Source: Pseudoflavonifractor sp. Marseille-P3106 (GTDB lineage Bacteria; Bacillota; Clostridia; Oscillospirales; Oscillospiraceae). From it: 64,000 nucleotides of DNA. The position numbers and the translations under genes were made by a program. The notes under the pieces were generated by a model that ran no database searches, was not told the origin of the DNA, and worked only from the letters and a program-made list of their open reading frames with translations. The stretch lies in NCBI GenBank assembly GCA_900169975.1, contig LT827120.1:88951-152950 (forward strand), given 5' to 3'. Shown one piece after another: positions 59,282-64,000 of the stretch. Position 1 is the first letter of the stretch; each line of letters opens with the position of its first letter.

Positions 59282-61915
59282 TTACTTGCGGGGATTCTTG
59301 ATCGCAGCCTGCGCGGCGGCCAGACGGGCGATGGGGACCCGGAAGGGGGAGCAGGACACGTAGTCCAGCCCGGCGTTGTGGCAGAACTCCACGCTGCTGG
59401 GGTCTCCTCCGTGCTCGCCGCAGATGCCCAGGTGAATGTTGGGCCGGGTCGCGCGACCGGCCTTCACCGCCATCTCCACCAGCTTGCCCACGCCGTTTTG
59501 ATCCAGATGGGCAAAGGGATCGGACTCGTAGATCTTATTGTCGTAGTAGTAGCCCAGGAATTTGCCCGCGTCGTCGCGGCTGAAGCCGAAGGTCATCTGG
59601 GTCAGGTCGTTGGTGCCGAAGGAGAAGAACTCGGCCTCCCTGGCGATCTCACCGGCGGTGAGGGCGGCCCGCGGTACCTCGATCATGGTGCCCACCTGAT
59701 AATCCATCTGGATGCCGGCCGCGGCAATGAGCCGGTCGGCGGTAGCGGTGACCACGCTCTTGACATACTCCAGCTCCTTGACCTCACCCACCAGCGGGAT
59801 CATGATGTTGGGCTCGATGTCGTACTGGCCCTTCTGAGTGATGCGGATGGCGGCCTTGATCACGGCCGTGGTCTGCATCTCGGCGATCTCCGGGTAGGAG
59901 ACGGCCAGACGGCAGCCCCGGTGACCCATCATGGGGTTGGTCTCGTGGAGCCGTCTCAGGGCCTCACGGATGCGGTGCGTGCTGCAGCCCACGTCCTTGG
60001 CCAGGACCTCGATCTCCTCGGGCTTGGTGGGCAGGAACTCGTGGAGGGGGGGATCCAGGAAACGGATGATGACCGGGCGGCCCTCCATGGCCTCGTAAAT
60101 GCCCTCAAAGTCGCTCTGCTGATAGGGCAGCAGCTTGGCCAGGGCACGTTTCCGATCCTCCACCGTGTCGGAGAGGATCATCTCCCGGATGGCCATGATG
60201 CGCTCGCCCTCGAAGAACATATGCTCGGTACGGCAAAGGCCGATGCCCTGGGCGCCGAAGACCCGGCCCTGCTTGGCGTCTCTGGGGTTGTCGGCGTTGG
60301 TGTAGACCTCCATCTGGCGATACTTGTCGGCCCAGCTCATAAAGCGCCCGAAGTCGCCGGAGATGGCGGCGGGGGCGGTGGGGATGGAGCCCAGGTAGAT
60401 GTTTCCGGTGGTACCGTCGATGGAAATGTAGTCCCCCTCGCGGACCACGTTGTCCGCCAGCGTGAAGAAGCGCTTGTCATAGTCCACGGCGATCTCGCCG
60501 CAGCCGGAGACGCAGCAGGTGCCCATGCCGCGGGCCACCACGGCCGCGTGGGAGGTCATGCCGCCCCGGACGGTGAGGATGCCCTCAGAGACCTGCATGC
60601 CCTCGATGTCCTCAGGAGAGGTCTCCAGACGGACGAGGACCACCTTCTCGCCCCGTCCGTGCCACTCCTTGGCATCCTCGGCGGAGAAGACCACCTTGCC
60701 GCAGGCGGCGCCGGGAGAGGCGGCCAGGCCCTTGCCCACCGGCTTGACCTTGGCCAGCGCAGCGGCGTCGAACTGGGGATGGAGCAGGGCATCCAGCTGC
60801 TTGGGCTCCACCCGCAGGACGGCCTCCTTCTGGTCGATCATGCCCTCGTCCACCAGGTCCACAGCCACCTTCAGGGCGGCGGCGGCGGTACGCTTTCCGT
60901 TGCGGGTCTGGAGCATGTAGAGCTTGCCGTTTTCGATGGTAAACTCCATGTCCTGCATGTCCCTGTAGTGCTTCTCCAGCCGGTCTGCGATCTGAGAGAA
61001 CTCCTCGTAGACCTCGGGCATCTCCTTCTTCAGCCGGGAGATGGGGGAGGGGGTCCGGACACCAGCCACCACGTCTTCGCCCTGGGCGTTGATGAGGTAC
61101 TCGCCGAACAGGGCCTTCTCGCCGGTGGCGGGGTTGCGGGTAAAGGCCACACCGGTGCCGGAGTGGTTGCCGGAGTTGCCGAACACCATGGACTGGACGT
61201 TGACGGCGGTGCCCCAGTCGTAGGGGATCTCGTTCATGCGGCGGTAGACGTTGGCGCGGGGGTTGTCCCAGGAGCGGAACACCGCGCGCACCGCCTCGAT
61301 GAGCTGGGTCTTGGGGTCCTGGGGAAAGTCCACGCCCTTTTCGGACTCGTAAAAGACCTTGAACCGCCGGACCAGGTCCTTCATGTCCTCGGTGTCCAGC
61401 TCGATGTCCTGTTTGACGCCCTTCTCTGCCTTCTTGGCGTCGATGATCTCCTCAAAGCGCTTCTTGGGGAGCTCCATCACCACGTCGGAGAACATCTGGA
61501 TGAACCGCCGGTAGGAGTCGTAAGCAAAACGGGGGTTCTGGGTAAATTCTGCAAAGCCCACCACCACCTCGTCGTTGAGGCCCAGGTTCAGGATGGTGTC
61601 CATCATGCCGGGCATGGAGGCCCGGGCGCCGGAGCGAACGGAGACCAGCAGGGGGTTGGAGGAATCACCGAATTTCTTTCCGGTCTCCTCCTCCAGCCAG
61701 CTCAGATACTCCATGATCTCTTCCCGAATCTCAGGGGCGATGGTGCGCCCGTCGTCGTAATAGCGGGTACACGCCTCGGTCGTTATGGTAAAGCCCTGTG
61801 GGACAGGCATGCCGGCCCTGGTCATTTCAGCCAGGTTGGCGCCCTTGCCTCCCAGCAACTCTCGCATATCCTTGTTGCCTTCGGAAAATTTGTAGACATA
61901 CTTGGTCTTTGACAT
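59282..61915 (-). CDS. ppdK: Pyruvate, phosphate dikinase
   Basis: An 877-residue PPDK. The nucleotide-binding part starts KYVYKFSEGNKDMRELLGGKGANLAEM. The phospho-histidine is in GGMTSHAAVVARGMG, and the C-terminal PEP/pyruvate barrel has RTEHMFF, GTNDLTQMTFGFSRDD and GICGEHGGDP. It interconverts pyruvate and PEP with ATP, phosphate, AMP and pyrophosphate, acting as glycolytic or gluconeogenic enzyme in anaerobes. ATG at 61915 follows AAGGAGG; a longer upstream open frame is excluded. Confidence 0.97.
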   Translation of the reverse strand: MSKTKYVYKFSEGNKDMRELLGGKGANLAEMTRAGMPVPQGFTITTEACTRYYDDGRTIAPEIREEIMEYLSWLEEETGKKFGDSSNPLLVSVRSGARASMPGMMDTILNLGLNDEVVVGFAEFTQNPRFAYDSYRRFIQMFSDVVMELPKKRFEEIIDAKKAEKGVKQDIELDTEDMKDLVRRFKVFYESEKGVDFPQDPKTQLIEAVRAVFRSWDNPRANVYRRMNEIPYDWGTAVNVQSMVFGNSGNHSGTGVAFTRNPATGEKALFGEYLINAQGEDVVAGVRTPSPISRLKKEMPEVYEEFSQIADRLEKHYRDMQDMEFTIENGKLYMLQTRNGKRTAAAALKVAVDLVDEGMIDQKEAVLRVEPKQLDALLHPQFDAAALAKVKPVGKGLAASPGAACGKVVFSAEDAKEWHGRGEKVVLVRLETSPEDIEGMQVSEGILTVRGGMTSHAAVVARGMGTCCVSGCGEIAVDYDKRFFTLADNVVREGDYISIDGTTGNIYLGSIPTAPAAISGDFGRFMSWADKYRQMEVYTNADNPRDAKQGRVFGAQGIGLCRTEHMFFEGERIMAIREMILSDTVEDRKRALAKLLPYQQSDFEGIYEAMEGRPVIIRFLDPPLHEFLPTKPEEIEVLAKDVGCSTHRIREALRRLHETNPMMGHRGCRLAVSYPEIAEMQTTAVIKAAIRITQKGQYDIEPNIMIPLVGEVKELEYVKSVVTATADRLIAAAGIQMDYQVGTMIEVPRAALTAGEIAREAEFFSFGTNDLTQMTFGFSRDDAGKFLGYYYDNKIYESDPFAHLDQNGVGKLVEMAVKAGRATRPNIHLGICGEHGGDPSSVEFCHNAGLDYVSCSPFRVPIARLAAAQAAIKNPRK

Positions 61916-61967
61916 GGGACAGTCCTCCTTGTTTTTCAGTCGGCAGAAACCAGGCGAAGCTGTTTTT

Positions 61968-61995
61968 ATTATAGCATTCCACCGAAGAAAAGCAA
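61968..61995 (-). promoter_or_regulatory. Promoter of ppdK
   Basis: Minus strand TTGCTT (61995-61990), 16 bases, perfect TATAAT (61973-61968). Confidence 0.75.
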
Positions 61996-62064
61996 GTGAT
62001 CTTCCCTCTCTTTTAGTAAACTTCTTGTTCCGGTTTTTTGTGCTGTTTTCACAATTTTTCCTTT

Positions 62065-62547
62065 TTATTCCGATGTCTGGAAAGGGTTCAGCCACTCGCG
62101 GGCAGACCGGTTCATCTCCAGAGAAAAGTCCGCGTGGTACTTGCGGGTACAGAAGGCATCCATCCACGCTTCAAAGCTCTGCTGCCCGGTCCTGCCCTCA
62201 AACATGGTCCGCAGCTCGTTCCCGTTTAAGCGGCGGTAACGGTCCCGGCTGACCAGATACCGCGCCGCAAACCGCTCCGGCTTTCTGCGCTCCCGCTGCT
62301 GGAGGGTGGGCCATCCCATCACCAGCATGGCAGCAGGCACGGCATATTCCGGCATCCCCAGCAGCTCCTTCACCCGTTCCCGGTGCTCCAGAACGTCCCC
62401 GATATAACAGGAACCCAGGCCCAGGCTCTCCGCGGCCACCACGGTATTCTGTGCGGCGATCACCGCGTCGGCCACCGCCAGCAGCAGATCCCCCGCGCCG
62501 GGCCTTCTGGGTGCGAGGCCGGCCTCCTCATAGGCATCCAGCGTCAC
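62065..62547 (-). pseudogene. Nitroreductase family protein lacking its N-terminus
   Basis: The 160 residues match the C-terminal two thirds of a nitroreductase: DAVIAAQNTVVAAESLGLGSCYIGDVLE, then VPAAMLVMGWPT and the C-terminal region KPERFAARYLVSRDRYR. The first 80 to 100 residues, including the R-S-x-R flavin-phosphate motif, are absent. The frame begins at a GTG that overlaps the trmO stop as GTGA. Either the fragment is translated by coupling to trmO or it is the remnant of a gene truncated when trmO landed next to it. FMN binding is unlikely without the missing part. Confidence 0.7.
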
Positions 62548-63233
62548 GGCGTCTTGGTCACGGAGAGCACAAATAGCTGGTTCCCCTCAACCCGAAAGCT
62601 CACCTCCAGACCCGCAAAGCTCATTCCATAGATCCTGGCGGGATCGTCCTGATAGGATGGGCGGGGATCGCAGGCCAAAACCCCCTGCAAGGCCTCTCGG
62701 CGATTCTGTGGAACCAACTCCAGCAGTGGGTGCGGAAAGGAGACCTCCAGCTGTCTGATTGGTGCGGGGGCAAATCCCTCTTTTGCTTCCGGGTGGCAGT
62801 CAGCATAGGGCACATAAGGCTTTATGTCAAAAATGGGGGTCCCGTCCATCAGATCTGCTCCAGATACATGGAGCACCGGCCCTTCCGGTGTGTTAAGCTC
62901 CACCCCTTCCAGTTTTACGCAGGACAGGCCCAGAGGATTGGGCCGAAACGGGGACCGTGTGGCAAACACCCCGACCCGGGTATTTCCTCCCAGCCGCGGC
63001 GGCCGCACGGTCGGCGACCACTCTTTTCTGACTGCGGCGGAGAATTCCCAAATCAGCCACAGATGCGAAAACCCTTCGATCCCACGCAGAGCATCAGGGT
63101 TCCGAAATTCCGGTTCGAACACGATCGTGCTGTTTAACTCGGTCACCAGTCCGCTCTGACGGGGGATTCCAAATTTGCTGGGAAAATCGCTCCGCATCCG
63201 GGCCACCGTCCGAAATGCCATCTCTCCCCTCAT
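62544..63233 (-). CDS. trmO: TrmO, tRNA-m6t6A37 methyltransferase (intact copy)
   Basis: A 229-residue protein of the TsaA/UPF0066 family. SDFPSKFGIPRQSGLV, FSHLWLIWEFSAAVRKEW, SPFRPNPLGLSCVKLEG, DIKPYVPYADCHPEA and DDPARIYGM are all present in one frame. TrmO N6-methylates threonylcarbamoyladenosine at position 37 of certain tRNAs using SAM. It lies directly downstream of a tRNA cluster on the same strand. A second copy at 31012-31672 is broken by a 4-base duplication. Confidence 0.9.
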   Translation of the reverse strand: MRGEMAFRTVARMRSDFPSKFGIPRQSGLVTELNSTIVFEPEFRNPDALRGIEGFSHLWLIWEFSAAVRKEWSPTVRPPRLGGNTRVGVFATRSPFRPNPLGLSCVKLEGVELNTPEGPVLHVSGADLMDGTPIFDIKPYVPYADCHPEAKEGFAPAPIRQLEVSFPHPLLELVPQNRREALQGVLACDPRPSYQDDPARIYGMSFAGLEVSFRVEGNQLFVLSVTKTP

Positions 63234-63267
63234 GCTTCCATCTCCCCTCCCGAAAAGTCAGATAACA

Positions 63268-63301
63268 AAAAACCTTGTAACCAAACGGTTACAAGGTTTT
63301 T
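63268..63301 (-). terminator. Terminator of the rRNA-tRNA transcript
   Basis: AAAAACCTTGTAACC pairs with GGTTACAAGGTTTTT; on the minus strand it begins three bases after the Thr tRNA and ends in a T run. Confidence 0.9.
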
Positions 63302-63303
63302 CA

Positions 63304-63379
<76 letters not shown>

Positions 63380-63406
63380 ACGTCAGGCGCGGTTGCGCCC
63401 AACAGA

Positions 63407-63483
<77 letters not shown>

Positions 63484-63521
63484 ATCTTTTCTATATGGCA
63501 TGCGGAAAACCGCTTGTACCC

Positions 63522-63597
63522 TGGCAGGGGCAGAAGGACTCGAACCCTCGGCACGCGGTTTTGGAGACCGCTGCTCTACCAACTGAGCTATACCCCT
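63522..63597 (-). tRNA. tRNA-Trp (CCA)
   Basis: A 76-base cloverleaf with acceptor AGGGGTA/TGCCCCT, anticodon loop CTCCAAA and encoded CCA. Confidence 0.95.
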
Positions 63598-63600
63598 ATA

Positions 63601-63677
63601 TGGTGGGCCTTCGGGGACTCGAACCCAGGACCGACCGGTTATGAGCCGGCTGCTCTAACCAACTGAGCTAAAGGCCC
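63601..63677 (-). tRNA. tRNA with CAT anticodon (Met or lysidine-type Ile2)
   Basis: A 77-base cloverleaf with acceptor GGGCCTT/AAGGCCC, anticodon loop CTCATAA and encoded CCA. It is not an initiator, since positions 1 and 72 pair. Whether it is elongator Met or the TilS-modified Ile tRNA cannot be settled by eye. Confidence 0.85.
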
Positions 63678-63751
63678 GTCTCGCCGCCTATCCTCTGGGA
63701 AATAAGGAGCACGGCCTGCCGTCGCAGCACAGCGGCGGCAAGCCGCGTTTT

Positions 63752-63827
63752 TGGCTCCCCAAGTTGGACTCGAACCAACGACCCTGCGATTAACAGTCGC
63801 ATGCTCTACCGACTGAGCTATTGAGGA
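63752..63827 (-). tRNA. tRNA-Asn (GTT)
   Basis: A 76-base cloverleaf with acceptor TCCTCAA/TTGGGGA (one T-G pair), anticodon loop CTGTTAA and encoded CCA. First tRNA after the 5S gene. Confidence 0.95.
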
Positions 63828-63834
63828 ATATAGA

Positions 63835-63868
63835 AGAGGGTCTGGCCTGGTCATAGGCCAGACCCTCT
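63835..63868 (-). other. Hairpin between 5S rRNA and tRNA-Asn
   Basis: A perfect 14-bp stem with a 6-base loop. As tRNAs follow without a new promoter, it is more likely a processing signal or partial terminator than a full stop. Confidence 0.6.
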
Positions 63869-63879
63869 CTCTCTTTGTG

Positions 63880-63993
<114 letters not shown>

Positions 63994-64000
63994 TTACTTT

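Noticed and set aside
59270..61912. An 880-codon open frame antisense to ppdK, and similar long antisense frames at 6138-7634 (nucleotidase) and 55941-57560 (S-layer gene)
   Set aside because: They are opposite well-recognised genes, have no ribosome sites, and their compositions are repetitive, as expected from GC-rich codon bias.

Overview
The window looks like chromosome of a GC-rich, strictly anaerobic, low-oxygen-lifestyle Firmicute of the Oscillospiraceae type (relatives of Flavonifractor, Lawsonibacter or Intestinimonas). Grounds: GC-rich codon use, Gram-positive style strong Shine-Dalgarno sites, S-layer homology domains, an L27 leader peptide with its Prp protease, a selenium-linked xanthine dehydrogenase with ygeX/ygeY/ygeW, pyruvate phosphate dikinase and iron alcohol dehydrogenase. 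The genus is an inference; no 16S sequence lies inside the window.

Layout. 1-5.5 kb: the 3' end of a serpin gene, mnmA, a MATE exporter with an HD protein, a manganese-exporter-like membrane protein and an M16 peptidase. 5.6-15.7 kb: a nucleotide and purine catabolism block. A secreted 5'-nucleotidase and a molybdenum hydroxylase point left; ygeX, ygeY, ygeW and carbamate kinase point right from a consensus promoter; two adjacent AT palindromes lie between the divergent promoters. 15.8-20.5 kb: a peroxiredoxin and a lower-GC operon of amino acid permease, DUF401 transporter and MalY-type C-S lyase. 20.8-23.8 kb: MarR regulator, lipoprotein, RlmD and an in-frame remnant behind its amber stop.

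24.0-30.8 kb: a nickel-pincer nucleotide (NPN) locus. A leader RNA with a terminator and a competing hairpin precedes a metal or metallophore ABC importer and an FmdE protein; a second promoter drives larE, larB and larC. 31.0-38.7 kb: a broken trmO copy, a GntR regulator, and an operon of LarA homologue, two-part UxaA-type lyase and GntP permease, with a glycerate 2-kinase gene next door. A 17-bp site (16 of 17 identical) precedes both larA and the kinase gene, which suggests one GntR regulon. Together these form a candidate pathway in which a nickel-pincer racemase or epimerase feeds a 2-hydroxy acid into a lyase and glycerate metabolism. This is the most novel-looking part of the window.

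38.8-42.2 kb: a chimeric broken corA and the ribosomal rplU-prp-rpmA-obg cluster. 42.3-51.3 kb: mostly leftward housekeeping genes (lipoprotein, SGNH hydrolase, nucleotidase, ThrE pair, DUF3783, iron alcohol dehydrogenase, phosphoesterase, prmA, DegV, DUF1836). 51.3-59.3 kb: a gene-poor stretch, a self-regulated MarR-FUSC exporter operon, and a 1514-residue S-layer glycerophosphodiesterase flanked by two copies of a roughly 160-bp repeat. 59.3-64 kb: ppdK, a nitroreductase fragment, intact trmO, five tRNA genes and 5S rRNA, the tail of a leftward rRNA operon whose 23S and 16S genes would lie beyond the right edge.
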